Part shown: positions 28,600 through 37,454 of the stretch, in pieces | Layout of the letters: each line of letters starts with the position of its first letter | Position numbering within the stretch: the first letter of the stretch is position 1 | Source of the DNA: Clostridium formicaceticum | Lineage (GTDB): Bacteria > Bacillota > Clostridia > Peptostreptococcales > Natronincolaceae | Length of the DNA: 64,000 nucleotides | Direction: 5' to 3' | NCBI RefSeq assembly: GCF_001854185.1 | Contig: NZ_CP017603.1 | Location: 3,596,001-3,660,000 of the forward strand | Notes under the pieces: generated by a model | Told to the model about the DNA's origin: nothing | Database searches by the model: none | What the model saw: only the letters and a program-made list of their open reading frames with translations | Position numbers and translations under genes: made by a program

Positions 28600-29298
28600 C
28601 TACATTTGGCTTAACATATGCATCACGATTTCTTTAGAATGCTGGGATGCAACTTCAACGAATTCATTAAAGTTAGCATGGGCAGATCCATCAGCTTTGT
28701 CGGACATAGCTCTTATAATAACAAAAGGAACTTGATTTAAGTAACAGGTCTGGCCAATAGCAGCTCCCTCCATTTCTGTACAATAGGCTTGAAATACATC
28801 CTGCAGCCGATCCTTCAAAGCAGTGCTGCTTACAAAAACATCTCCAGATACAATTTTCCCTTTAAATATATTCTGATCCTTTAAAACTTTGCCTGTAGCC
28901 CTATAAGCTTTGTCCACCAAATCTTCACTGGCTTTAAAAACAGATGTCTCCATCCGTGGTATTTCTCCTATCCCATATCCAAAACCAGTAACATCAAAAT
29001 CGTGTTGTTGTACCTCTGTCGAAATAACTACATCTAAAACCTCTAAAGCCTCATGGACAGCCCCCGCTACACCGGTATTAATAACAGCTGTTACCTCTAG
29101 CTGTCCAATTAAAACCTGCGTACAAACCGCCGCATTTACCTTGCCTATACCACAACGCACCAGCACAATATCTTTTCCCTCTAGAATGCCTATATAGAAG
29201 TCCATATTCGCTATATTTTTAATTTCTTTAACAACCATTTCTTGTTTTAAAATATCTACTTCCTCGTCCATTGCTCCAATAATTCCTATTCTGCTCAT
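28600..29298 (-). CDS. mtnN: 5'-methylthioadenosine/S-adenosylhomocysteine nucleosidase
   Basis: Hydrolyses methylthioadenosine and S-adenosylhomocysteine to adenine and the thioribose, clearing by-products of polyamine synthesis and methylation. IGIIGAMDEEVDIL at the start; VINTGVAGAV near 72; ligand-binding FVSSTALKDRL and catalytic YCTEMEGAAIGQ near 170; IIRAMSDKADGSAH near 194. 232 aa. AGGTAGC precedes the ATG. Between two terminator-like hairpins, so probably a single-gene unit. Confidence 0.95.
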   Translation of the reverse strand: MSRIGIIGAMDEEVDILKQEMVVKEIKNIANMDFYIGILEGKDIVLVRCGIGKVNAAVCTQVLIGQLEVTAVINTGVAGAVHEALEVLDVVISTEVQQHDFDVTGFGYGIGEIPRMETSVFKASEDLVDKAYRATGKVLKDQNIFKGKIVSGDVFVSSTALKDRLQDVFQAYCTEMEGAAIGQTCYLNQVPFVIIRAMSDKADGSAHANFNEFVEVASQHSKEIVMHMLSQM

Positions 29299-29341
29299 CT
29301 TGCTACCTCCTTATTGTTGGTTAATTTTTTATACACAAAGG

Positions 29342-29381
29342 AAAATCCCGTTCACTACAAGGATCTAGAACGAGACTTTTT
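29342..29381 (-). terminator. terminator of the ylm/divIVA cluster
   Basis: On the minus strand AAAGTCTCGTTC pairs with GAACGGGATTTT (two weak pairs) around a 14-base loop, then a T-rich tail. It lies about 40 bases beyond the divIVA stop. Confidence 0.55.
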
Positions 29382-29418
29382 GTTTTGCTTTCATGAATAT
29401 AAGAAGAAATACAGCTTC

Positions 29419-29877
29419 CTAGCCCTCTTGCAATTCTTCCTTCGTTTCTAATAAAACTTCTAATTGCGACTGTAATAAAGTTTTATATCGGGTTTTAAAT
29501 ATTTCCATCTGCCTTTTTACTTCCTCATACTCATGTCTTACATGCTCTACATCTTTTTTAGCAGTATGAATAATTTCCTTCGCTTGCATTTCTGCTTCTT
29601 CAATAATTAACTGCGCTTTTTTTCCAGCATTCGTTTTTACTTCTTCCGCTGTATTCTGTGCCACCACCAACGTGTTTTTTAATGTTTCTTCTAAGTTCTT
29701 ATATTGTTCTACCTGTTGATGAGATTTTTCCATTTTATCCTTTAACTCAGCATTTTCCTTAAATAACTTTTCGTAATGTACCATAATCTCATCTAAAAAT
29801 TCGTCTACTTCGTTTTCTTTATAACCCCTAAGACCTTTTTTAAATTCTTTGTTTTGAATATCTAAAGGCGTAAGCAT
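29419..29877 (-). CDS. divIVA: DivIVA domain cell-division protein
   Basis: Coiled-coil protein that gathers at curved membrane of poles and septa. The N-terminal MLTPLDIQNKEFKKGLRGY, with the membrane-binding loop, and YKENEVDEFLDEI are complete. The rest, about residues 30-150, is heptad-rich coiled coil. About 152 aa. The frame extends five codons further, but GGGGGTG lies six bases before the ATG at 29877. Last gene of the sepF-yggT-ylmH-divIVA string. Confidence 0.93.
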   Translation of the reverse strand: MLTPLDIQNKEFKKGLRGYKENEVDEFLDEIMVHYEKLFKENAELKDKMEKSHQQVEQYKNLEETLKNTLVVAQNTAEEVKTNAGKKAQLIIEEAEMQAKEIIHTAKKDVEHVRHEYEEVKRQMEIFKTRYKTLLQSQLEVLLETKEELQEG

Positions 29878-29894
29878 CAAAATCACCCCCATCG

Positions 29895-30683
29895 TTATAT
29901 TGGTTTTTTAAGCTTAATATGTATCCTACCTGATTTAGTCTTTCTTTGAAAATCCTCTATAATTACTCTTCCTTTACCCCTAACTGAAATAACATCTCCA
30001 TTACCTACTTCAAAGAAGTTTTTGTTAGCAATACCCCAATTTATATAAACTTTTTCTTTAGCTATTAAATTTTGAGCCTCAGCCCTCGATACTTTAAACC
30101 CCAAACTAACAATGCTGTCTAATCTCAAGGAAGCAACAGTACCTCCTATCTCTTTATAGCTAATCTCTAAAGGCTTTATTTCTTCCAAAGCTATTTCTTT
30201 ATTCTCTATAGATGTATTTCCTACCTTATTTAAATGGAGTTGAAGAAAATCCTTTAACTCCTCTTTTATAATCACTTGACAATTATCTTCATTGATAATG
30301 ATATCTCCAATTTTTCCACGCTTTATACCTAGAGAAAGTATTGCGCCTAAATAGTCTCTATGATTTAAAGTTTTAAACTGCATATTTCCCATAAGTTCTA
30401 AAACAGCTAAAGGAATTTTTATGGAGGTAGCAGGCAAATAATCTTGAAAAATGATTAAAATTTTTCTTTCTGCTCCCTCATAACCTCCTGTTGCCATCCA
30501 CGCAATGTCTTGAAAAGTAGATAATATTTCAATCGCAGCCCTTAGTTCATAGGGATTTAAAAAATCAGTTGTTTTGATATCATGGTTTTTTAGAACAAGT
30601 TCCACTTGATCTAATATCTTTACTAGTAATTGTTTTAAATCATGATCTTTTATATGCTGTAAATAACTTTCCTTGTTTACCAC
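29895..30683 (-). CDS. ylmH: YlmH family RNA-binding protein (S4 domain)
   Basis: S4-domain protein of the divisome cluster; in Bacillus YlmH binds ribosome-associated RNA and has been tied to ribosome quality control. The N half (residues 1-165) is the YlmH-specific domain (ATGGYEGAERKILIIF, HRDYLGAILSLGIKRGKIGDI). The S4 domain is near 183-245 (LRLDSIVSLGFKVSRAEAQNLI). 262 aa. GTG start inside the yggT tail, overlapping it by 7 bases. Confidence 0.93.
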   Translation of the reverse strand: MVNKESYLQHIKDHDLKQLLVKILDQVELVLKNHDIKTTDFLNPYELRAAIEILSTFQDIAWMATGGYEGAERKILIIFQDYLPATSIKIPLAVLELMGNMQFKTLNHRDYLGAILSLGIKRGKIGDIIINEDNCQVIIKEELKDFLQLHLNKVGNTSIENKEIALEEIKPLEISYKEIGGTVASLRLDSIVSLGFKVSRAEAQNLIAKEKVYINWGIANKNFFEVGNGDVISVRGKGRVIIEDFQRKTKSGRIHIKLKKPI

Positions 30684-30958
30684 AGTCCTATTACCAACCT
30701 TGCTAATAAGGAATAACCCATATTTACTAAAAAGATTGCTGCAATTGGTGAAAAGTCTATCATCCCATTATATCCAAGTCTATAAATCAGTTGTCTTACA
30801 GGAGAAAGGATGGGTTCTGTTACAGCATAAATAAATTGTACCAAAGAACTATGTGGGTTTGGGTTCACCCATGAGAAGATCACTCTAACCAATATAAAAA
30901 TATTAATGAGTCTAGATAAATAATATAGTGCCCCTATAATATCTGAGGTCGAAACCAA
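30677..30958 (-). CDS. YggT family membrane protein
   Basis: 93-aa protein with two membrane helices, about residues 7-28 and 65-92. The family core FSWVNPNPHSSLVQFIYAVTEPIL and PVRQLI is present. Its molecular role is not established, though it is always beside sepF. TTG start behind AGGAG. Translationally coupled to ylmH. Confidence 0.92.
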   Translation of the reverse strand: MVSTSDIIGALYYLSRLINIFILVRVIFSWVNPNPHSSLVQFIYAVTEPILSPVRQLIYRLGYNGMIDFSPIAAIFLVNMGYSLLARLVIGLW

Positions 30959-30978
30959 ACAAAATCACACTCCTTTTG

Positions 30979-31425
30979 CTATTTTTGCCAGGGAAATACA
31001 CCTTTGTTTTTTAACTCTTCTTTAATGTTTCCAGAAATATCTACATTATTGGGAGCTAATATAAAAATACCGGTAGACACTTTTTGTATATTGCCATCTA
31101 ACGCATAGATAGCACCATTTAGAAAGTCAAAAAACTTTTTAGCCAACTCTGGCTCTACGTTTTCTAAATTTATAATAACGGGTTTTCTATTTTTAAGATT
31201 ATCTACAATGCCTGAAGCTTCATCAAAGGCACTAGGTTCATAAATAATCACTTTCATTTGCGTAGTTGTATGTATATTTAATATTTTGTTCTTTTTATTA
31301 TTACTAACAATAGGCGTCATTTCATCTTGATGCTGGAATTGCTCCTCTTCTCCCTCTACTTCTTCTTCTTCAAAAACGTCTAATCCCATAAAATACTTTA
31401 CTTTATCTATTAACTTTCCTGACAT
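30979..31425 (-). CDS. sepF: cell division protein SepF
   Basis: Membrane-bound FtsZ-binding protein that aligns the Z ring. The amphipathic N terminus (MSGKLIDKVKYFMGL), an acidic linker (residues 18-35), and the SepF core KVIIYEPSAFDEASGIVDNL then KPVIINLENVEPELAKKFFDF are complete. 148 aa. GGGGGAAGAG before the ATG. 18 bases after yggS. Confidence 0.95.
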   Translation of the reverse strand: MSGKLIDKVKYFMGLDVFEEEEVEGEEEQFQHQDEMTPIVSNNKKNKILNIHTTTQMKVIIYEPSAFDEASGIVDNLKNRKPVIINLENVEPELAKKFFDFLNGAIYALDGNIQKVSTGIFILAPNNVDISGNIKEELKNKGVFPWQK

Positions 31426-31442
31426 TTCTCTTCCCCCTAAAT

Positions 31443-32141
31443 TTAATAATTACGTTCTCCAAAAATACTACTACCTATTCTGACTAAATTAGCGCCCTCT
31501 TCAATTGCAACCTCAAAATCGTTAGACATTCCCATGGATAGGTAATTCATATGAATATTTTCAAAGCCTAGTTTATCTATTTCTAAAGATAATTGCTTTA
31601 AATCTTTGAAGTATTTTCTCACCTCTTCTGGGTTGTCTGTATAGGGTGCCATTGTCATTAAACCCATAATCCTCATATTGTTTAATTCACTGACCTCCTT
31701 CAGTAATGATTTTACCTCTAAAGGACTTATACCATATTTTGATTCTTCGCCAGAAACATTGATTTGCAGTAAACATTTCATTGTTTTTTGAATTTTTTTT
31801 GCTCTCTTATCTATTTCTTTAGCTAAATCATAAGAGTCCAACGAATGAATCATTTCTACTTTATCAATAATATATTTTACTTTATTCTTCTGTAGATGTC
31901 CAATCATATGATACCTAACTTTGTTTCCTATGATTTCATACTTTCTTATAATTTCTTGAACTTTATTTTCCCCTATATCTGTAACGCCATAGTGAATAGC
32001 CCCTTCAATTACTTCAGGTTCTACTGTTTTCGTGACAGCTATTAACTGTACCTCTTGGGGATTTCTACCAACCTTGATGGCAGCATCAGAAATTCTGTCT
32101 CTTATTGTGCTCAAGTTTTTTTCAACATCTAATAATGCCAA
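31443..32141 (-). CDS. yggS: YggS family pyridoxal phosphate homeostasis protein
   Basis: PLP-binding protein that buffers vitamin B6; no enzymatic reaction is known. The TIM barrel holds LIAVTKTVEPEVI with the PLP lysine near residue 37, IGENKVQEI near 57, HMIGHLQKNKVKYI near 78 and LSMGMSNDFEVAIEEGANLVRIG near 202. 232 aa. TTG start seven bases after AGGAGG. Also called ylmE in Bacillus. Confidence 0.95.
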   Translation of the reverse strand: MALLDVEKNLSTIRDRISDAAIKVGRNPQEVQLIAVTKTVEPEVIEGAIHYGVTDIGENKVQEIIRKYEIIGNKVRYHMIGHLQKNKVKYIIDKVEMIHSLDSYDLAKEIDKRAKKIQKTMKCLLQINVSGEESKYGISPLEVKSLLKEVSELNNMRIMGLMTMAPYTDNPEEVRKYFKDLKQLSLEIDKLGFENIHMNYLSMGMSNDFEVAIEEGANLVRIGSSIFGERNY

Positions 32142-32161
32142 AGGGATTCCTCCTTAGTATC

Positions 32162-33439
32162 TTATCGTATTTTTTCACCCTCACTTATATGTTGAGCATT
32201 TACTACAATTTCATCATAAAAATTCATAGTATTTACTCTCTTGGTTTCGCCATCCTTCGTATCATCAAAGGATCCATAATAAACAATCGAGTATTCACGA
32301 TTACTTCCCTTCACCTTTATGGGTATAAATCTTGCAAAACCATTAACATCTAGCCTATAGATTCCTTCTCGCCCTTCTCTTTCTACAATCGCTGAATTGG
32401 GAATCATAATACCTTCGAAGCTACTTTTTATCATATCAAAAGCAATCAGCCTTTTATTATAAAAATCTTCTATAAAATCTGTTAAATCCAGTATGACAAT
32501 AATTTCCTCCTCATTGACCTCTATGATTTTTCTTACAGTAGCACGATATTCTTTACTATCCCCACGTAACCTAATCATCACTCTTCTATTTTCTCCGATA
32601 CCCTCTATTTCTACTTCTTTTAACTTTGCAACAATACTCCAACGATGATTTTCTATGATCCTTAAGCTATTTTGTTCTAAAGCGTCAGATTTAGGTTTGT
32701 AGGTGTTTTTTATGGTTTGCCATTCTTGTTCTGTTATGTTTTCTATATTTTTAAGATTTAAAAGTTCTTCTAAGCCATCGTTACCTATAGCAAAAACCCC
32801 TGGAAATTCACTGTAAACTACTTCAACCGAAGCATTGATTTTACTCTGCAAAGATTGCTGCTGTTTCTCCAGCTGATCCAAATTTTTACCTGAGAAGCTC
32901 TTTTCTCCGCTGATAACACTCTTTTTTTCTACCAAAGTTGACAGGTTTTCCTTTAATAATGAGACTCTTTCATAGCTACCTTCATTGATATGCTGCTGAA
33001 CCTCTTTTAGTATAGCGTTTATTTCTCCATCAATCTTTTCTATATCTTTTGAAAAAACCTGTTGTTCAGACTGCTGCTCTTTAATATTTTGTATCCTTAG
33101 GTTAATTATTTCCAAATCCTTGCTTGTTTTTGCATCTATTTCTTCTAGATATATTTCTGCTAATTTTTGATTCCTCGCCACCTTTTCTCCTTCAGATACA
33201 TAAAGAACCACTTTTCCTTCTCCTAAGTTTTTCATCACCTTTTCATCTCTTACAATATATCCTTCTGTAGACACGGCAGCTTCTATTTTTCCATACTCTG
33301 CTATATAGGTTTTATTGGTTGCTTGGCTAAAGAAAGGCGTAACGCGTGATAAAAAATATCCCAACACAATAGTAGCTATAAATAACTTTACCAGTTTACT
33401 TAATGATAACCTTCTTCTCTTTTTTCTTTTGTTCTTCAT
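32162..33439 (-). CDS. HlyD-family membrane-anchored adaptor protein
   Basis: 425-aa protein. A very basic N terminus (MKNKRKKRRRL) precedes a membrane segment near residues 17-33. Then a biotinyl-lipoyl-like hammerhead (EGYIVRDEKVMKNLGEGKVVLYVSEG), a coiled coil of about residues 100-210, and a beta-barrel tail. This is the layout of HlyD/MFP adaptors, yet no ABC or RND partner lies nearby. Its place upstream of yggS-sepF is conserved in clostridia, so a cell-envelope or division role is more likely than toxin export (inference). ATG at 33439 preferred over an earlier GTG. Confidence 0.82.
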   Translation of the reverse strand: MKNKRKKRRRLSLSKLVKLFIATIVLGYFLSRVTPFFSQATNKTYIAEYGKIEAAVSTEGYIVRDEKVMKNLGEGKVVLYVSEGEKVARNQKLAEIYLEEIDAKTSKDLEIINLRIQNIKEQQSEQQVFSKDIEKIDGEINAILKEVQQHINEGSYERVSLLKENLSTLVEKKSVISGEKSFSGKNLDQLEKQQQSLQSKINASVEVVYSEFPGVFAIGNDGLEELLNLKNIENITEQEWQTIKNTYKPKSDALEQNSLRIIENHRWSIVAKLKEVEIEGIGENRRVMIRLRGDSKEYRATVRKIIEVNEEEIIVILDLTDFIEDFYNKRLIAFDMIKSSFEGIMIPNSAIVEREGREGIYRLDVNGFARFIPIKVKGSNREYSIVYYGSFDDTKDGETKRVNTMNFYDEIVVNAQHISEGEKIR

Positions 33440-33619
33440 AAACTTCACCTGCCTGCCTAATTATTATATAACTATTCTTCATCTTCCTTTAAATTCCTTC
33501 ATAGAATCTAATAAATTTTATAATATCCTGGTACTATTTTATTAAAAGTGATAAAATCCATTTAAGCCTTTATGCTTTGACATTTTTCTTCTGCTGTATA
33601 TATGCTTCTTTTGAAAATA

Positions 33620-33682
33620 AAAATACTCCTCCCTCGGTAATAGATTGTATCGTTCAATCTGTTACTGAAGGAAGAGTATTTT
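33620..33682 (-). terminator. terminator of the 51-aa peptide gene
   Basis: Long stem AAAATACTCCTCC...AGATTG / CAATCT...GGAAGAGTATTTT with small mismatches and a 7-base loop. On the minus strand it ends in TTTTTATTTTC. It lies 24 bases beyond the stop of the small gene. Confidence 0.8.
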
Positions 33683-33705
33683 ACAACATCAGCGGACTTT
33701 TTATA

Positions 33706-33861
33706 CTATATTTCAAATAGCAACATCAGTAAACCAAAAAGACATCCAAGCAACAAAGAAAATTCTATAATATTTAAAATAGCTTCATAGATATACTGAT
33801 TTTGTCTCTGTTTCATCTCTTGTATCGTAAGTTTTTTTTCACAAGATTCTTTTTTAGTCAT
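33706..33861 (-). CDS. 51-aa single-span membrane peptide
   Basis: An unrecognised small protein. The first 25 residues are charged (MTKKESCEKKLTIQEMKQRQ); the last 25 form one hydrophobic helix (EAILNIIEFSLLLGCLFGLL and beyond), ending LFEI. The ATG follows GGAG with a 9-base gap, and a strong terminator closes the unit. These signals together support a real gene. Function unknown; the shape suits a small membrane regulator or partner. Confidence 0.5.
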   Translation of the reverse strand: MTKKESCEKKLTIQEMKQRQNQYIYEAILNIIEFSLLLGCLFGLLMLLFEI

Positions 33862-33951
33862 AGATTTATTCTCCTAGACTATTTATTTTTGTACAATCAT
33901 TATATGATTTCTTCCCCTATAATATGCTTCCTTGTGGCGGCTTTCTGTCAT

Positions 33952-34065
33952 CTATAAAATGAGACTTAAGCTTCCCCTTTTCTCCCACCTTTTTCCATGT
34001 ACCAATTTTCTTTCTTATTATAAATTATTTATGCACTTTCCTGCAGAGAAATAAGTGCATTTTTT
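33952..34065. other. intergenic DNA with an IS605-like end sequence and a hairpin
   Basis: No gene seen between 33862 and 34075. ATAAAATGAGACTTAA (near 33953) repeats the sequence bordering the putative IS605-type remnant at 18.6 kb. A terminator-like hairpin ATGCACTT / AAGTGCAT with six T follows at 34031-34065 on the plus strand, with no plus-strand gene to serve. Probably insertion debris. Confidence 0.35.
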
Positions 34066-34075
34066 GTTCTCAAAA

Positions 34076-34105
34076 AAAAATTAGACAGGTGTCTGTCTAA
34101 TTTTT
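34076..34105. terminator. terminator of the polysaccharide deacetylase gene
   Basis: AAAAATTAGACAG / CTGTCTAATTTTT, a perfect stem with a 4-base loop, A- and T-flanked on both sides. About 20 bases beyond the deacetylase stop. Confidence 0.88.
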
Positions 34106-34125
34106 CATATTGATCGTCTCCTTTG

Positions 34126-35067
34126 CTATCTTACGATAGGTTTATTAGCAATTTTAAGTTGTATCATCCTATCCAGTTCTTCCTCAGTGATGTCTCTAAA
34201 AGTTCTAAATTCATAGCCTTTATTTTGAAGCCTCGTAATAACCTCCGGTAAAATTTCCGCCATTTTTGTGTTGCGGCCCACATCATGAAATAGTATAACA
34301 ATAAAGTCCCTATTTTGTAGACCGTTAAAAATATTTTGTAGCATTTTATCTTTGCTAGCATAATCAGCACTGGCATCTCCAGAAGACACATTCCAATCGA
34401 TGTAAGAATATCCTTTTTCTATGATATCCCTTGTAAGCTGAGGCATAAATTCCTCTCCCCCGTAGGCAAAGGAGCTATGATTAGAGGACCCCCCAGGAAA
34501 ACGAAAAATTTGAGGCAATTGGATTTCTAATATATTTTGGAGGATTTCCTCAGCTTTATAAAAATCATCATAGAAGGTCTCAAAGGTACTATAGATTGCA
34601 TAATCGTGAGAATAGGAATGAGGCAGTATCATATTTCCTTCAGCATAAGTCCTTCTTACTATCTCAGGGTACCTTTCTGCTAATCTTCCTATAACAAAAA
34701 AAGTAGCTTGTACATCATGTTCCTTTAGAATATCTAATACCTTAGGCGTTAAGGAAGTTGGTCCATCATCAAAGGTAAGAAATACCTTCTTGTTACTTAC
34801 TGTATTATCTTTACCGTTATTACTGTCGCTTTTATCATCTTTTGTTTCTTCTATTTTTTCTACCTCTTTGGTATTGTTTTCATTATTTTCTTCTGAGTTT
34901 GCATGCTCTTCTTTACTGTCTACCGCCTCCACCTCAGTCTTATCTGGTACGATTTCCTCCACATCCGCAGCAGCAAGTGTCTCTACTGTAAGAAAAAAGG
35001 ATATTCCTCCCATTACAATGCCTATAACAACTATTCCTATCACAAATATTAGGGGCACTTTTTTCAT
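34126..35067 (-). CDS. polysaccharide deacetylase family protein
   Basis: Exported NodB-type deacetylase, probably acting on peptidoglycan or another N-acetylated glycan at the cell surface. Signal-anchor near residues 5-28, then an acidic Ser/Asn/Lys linker to about 95. The NodB domain follows: VFLTFDDGPTSLTPKVL (metal-binding Asp pair), HSYSHDYAIYS (metal-binding His pair) and ILFHDVGRN. About 313 aa. The frame opens at 35091 but GGAGGG is spaced well from the ATG at 35067. Monocistronic. Confidence 0.9.
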   Translation of the reverse strand: MKKVPLIFVIGIVVIGIVMGGISFFLTVETLAAADVEEIVPDKTEVEAVDSKEEHANSEENNENNTKEVEKIEETKDDKSDSNNGKDNTVSNKKVFLTFDDGPTSLTPKVLDILKEHDVQATFFVIGRLAERYPEIVRRTYAEGNMILPHSYSHDYAIYSTFETFYDDFYKAEEILQNILEIQLPQIFRFPGGSSNHSSFAYGGEEFMPQLTRDIIEKGYSYIDWNVSSGDASADYASKDKMLQNIFNGLQNRDFIVILFHDVGRNTKMAEILPEVITRLQNKGYEFRTFRDITEEELDRMIQLKIANKPIVR

Positions 35068-35409
35068 CTCAATCCCTCCAGACCACATCATTTTTCTTTT
35101 GTTCTATATACCTATAAAAAACAGACTTAAGCCCCTATGGAAGAACTGTTCAATTATTTTAAAGAACTGTTGAGCGACTTAAGCTGTACAATTATTTAAC
35201 ATCCTGCTGAAAATTATTACAGAATTTACACAAGTTCAGTTAATAAATTATGTATCTATTTTTATTGTAACAGTTTCCCACAAATTCTTCTATATTTCTA
35301 CAAAGTTTCTTACAAAAAAATAAAATTTTTTTATAAAAATTACGCAAAACAGCATGAATTTATACAAAACCCTCCAAAATCGGAATAATAAGCTACAATA
35401 ACTGATCTC

Positions 35410-35438
35410 TTGACACATTAGGAGAACCTTGCCATAAT
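35410..35438 (+). promoter_or_regulatory. sigma-A promoter of the 87-aa gene
   Basis: Consensus TTGACA (35410-35415), 17-base spacer, CATAAT (35433-35438), giving a leader of about 90 bases. The rest of the gap 35068-35409 has no gene, but GACTTAAG occurs twice (near 35124 and 35168). Confidence 0.65.
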
Positions 35439-35533
35439 ATAAATGATAGGATGATTTAAAATTTTCAAAAAAAATATATGTGCTTATAAATTATCCATTC
35501 GTTTTTCTACGTATATAAAAGGGGGGGACTTTT

Positions 35534-35797
35534 ATGAACACGGAAATAGACAATTATACAAAAGATTTATGGCAAAATGCAGTGGATATATTTGATGGGT
35601 TAGAAAAGATTAAAATGACCTTAGTCAATATCAAAATCAGCGTTGCTAAAATGAACAATTCAGAGGAAGCAAGAGTAATGAATGCCATCGCATCCTATAT
35701 TGAAAGCTCTATTGACTCAATAGAAGAAAAAACAGAGTATATTAGAAATATTAGCAAAGAAATAGGTATCATTAATAAGTCCAGTCAGGAAAAATGA
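35534..35797 (+). CDS. small helical protein of unknown function
   Basis: 87-aa protein, not recognised. It is nearly all predicted helix: MNTEIDNYTKDLWQNAVDIF, then KIKMTLVNIKISVAKM and SSIDSIEEKTEYIRNISKEI, with no cysteine and no membrane span. It has its own consensus promoter, a GGGGGGG-type ribosome site and an intrinsic terminator, so it is surely a gene. The four-helix-like pattern could suit a small dimeric regulator or a chemotaxis-like helper, but that is a guess. Confidence 0.72.
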   Translation: MNTEIDNYTKDLWQNAVDIFDGLEKIKMTLVNIKISVAKMNNSEEARVMNAIASYIESSIDSIEEKTEYIRNISKEIGIINKSSQEK

Positions 35798-35814
35798 AGC
35801 ATAAACTGGTACAT

Positions 35815-35856
35815 AAAAAACCTGTATTGACTTTTTAATACAGGCTTTTCTTTTTA
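35815..35856. terminator. terminator between the 87-aa gene and the flavoprotein gene
   Basis: Stem CCTGTATT (35821-35828) / AATACAGG (35837-35844) with an A run before it and T-rich sequence after. Can serve both convergent genes. Confidence 0.75.
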
Positions 35857-35865
35857 TACATTAAG

Positions 35866-37092
35866 TTATTGGACACTACTCTTTCCAGCAATATAACCGG
35901 TAGAAAAGGCTATTTGAAGATTAAATCCCCCTGTTAAGGCATCTACGTCTAACAATTCCCCTGCAAAAAATAGTCCTTGGACTAGTTTGGATGCCATTGT
36001 TAAAGGATCTACCTCCTTCACCGCTATACCTCCTGATGTAACAGTAGCATATTTAATATCTCTTAATGCTGTCATCGTAATTTTAAAATATTTTATCCTA
36101 TCTATGATTCTATTCCTATCTTTCTTGTTTAATTGATTTAAAGTAATCTCACTGGAAATATTTAATCTATTTAACATCTGAGTAAAAAACTTTCTAGGCA
36201 AGTAGTCCACCAGTATGGTTGAAACTTGTTTATTGCTCTTTTCAACTGAGATAAATATTTCTTTTAATTCTTCCTGTGAAATCTTAGGTAAAAGATCCAC
36301 TAGGATTGTATGTTCTTCCAGTGACACCTTATTAAGATGTGCACTTAGCTGAAAAACAGCTGGTCCAGATATTCCATAATGGGTAAATAGTAGATCTCCA
36401 TAAGCAGTTATTGATTTATTACCTATCTTGCTTTTCATTACGATATCCCTTAAAGAAATTCCCATCATTTCTGTTAACCACTTTTCTTTGGTAACCATAG
36501 CTATTAGACTAGGCTTTAAGGGTATAATTGTATGACCTAGCTTTTTACAAATTCTATGTCCTTCTCCTGTACTTCCTGTGTGAGGATAAGATACACCTCC
36601 AGTTGCCATAATAACAGCATCACATTGAAATTCCTGCTGATTATTTGTTGTAACACCAATCACCCTCTGATTCTCTATTAAAAGATTTTTTACTTCGCAC
36701 TGAGAATATACTTTTACATTGTTTTTCTGTAGCAATCGATGAAAGACTTCCATAATATCTTTAGATTTTTCGCTGGCAGGAAATACTTTTTGTTCCTCTT
36801 CTATTTTAAGAGGGCATCCATTTTCCTCTATAAGTTCCATAAGTTCTCTACTGGTAAAGCTATGTAAACTTTTGTATAAAAATTTACCATTTGTAACAAC
36901 ATTTTTCATAATTTCTTCAGGAGAAGAATTATTTGTTATATTGCACCTTCCGCCTCCTGTAATCCTTAATTTTTCTCCTATTTTATCATTTTTCTCCATT
37001 AAAATTACACCATCACTATACTGAGCTGCAGTGATGGCAGCCATCATACCAGCAGGCCCTCCACCTACGACTATCACCTTTTTATTTTTCAT
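35866..37092 (-). CDS. HI0933-family NAD(P)/FAD-dependent oxidoreductase
   Basis: Flavoprotein of the HI0933/BaiN-like group. GGGPAGMMAAITAAQ dinucleotide loop at the start, IGEKLRITGGGRCNITNN near residue 40 (family mark), AVIMATGGVSYPHTGSTG near 163, and a C-terminal FAD motif LFFAGELLDVDALTGGFNLQ. About 408 aa. Substrate unknown; some relatives reduce flavins or bile-acid intermediates. ATG at 37092 chosen because AAGG lies nine bases before it. Monocistronic and convergent with the 87-aa gene. Confidence 0.9.
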   Translation of the reverse strand: MKNKKVIVVGGGPAGMMAAITAAQYSDGVILMEKNDKIGEKLRITGGGRCNITNNSSPEEIMKNVVTNGKFLYKSLHSFTSRELMELIEENGCPLKIEEEQKVFPASEKSKDIMEVFHRLLQKNNVKVYSQCEVKNLLIENQRVIGVTTNNQQEFQCDAVIMATGGVSYPHTGSTGEGHRICKKLGHTIIPLKPSLIAMVTKEKWLTEMMGISLRDIVMKSKIGNKSITAYGDLLFTHYGISGPAVFQLSAHLNKVSLEEHTILVDLLPKISQEELKEIFISVEKSNKQVSTILVDYLPRKFFTQMLNRLNISSEITLNQLNKKDRNRIIDRIKYFKITMTALRDIKYATVTSGGIAVKEVDPLTMASKLVQGLFFAGELLDVDALTGGFNLQIAFSTGYIAGKSSVQ

Positions 37093-37395
37093 TTCATACA
37101 TCCTTTACTATACTTATTACAATCATTTTCTTTTATATTATAATCAATATAAAAGAAGGTTTAAACCTTGTAAAAAAATTTATTGTAATCTTAGCGAAAT
37201 ATTTTTTGATATATTGTGTCTAAAACTTTCATGCTTTGTCCATACTATAGTTAATGAGAATATAATGATTCCTAGGTATTTTAGTCCCCCTTTAATCCTA
37301 GTAGATCAATATATTCTCATTTTAATTTTTACTATAGTTTTATCTTCAATTTGTTGAAATAAGCTCACTTTGAAATACTGTTTTTATTGTACTAG

Positions 37396-37424
37396 TTGTA
37401 AATCTTGGTACAAATGTTTATAAT
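37396..37424 (+). promoter_or_regulatory. sigma-A promoter of the tautomerase gene
   Basis: TTGTAA (37396-37401), 17 bases, TATAAT (37419-37424); leader of about 25 bases, then GGGAGATGATC before the ATG. The rest of 37093-37395 shows no gene. Confidence 0.6.
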
Positions 37425-37454
37425 AAATATAAATTCATATAGGGAGATGATCTT

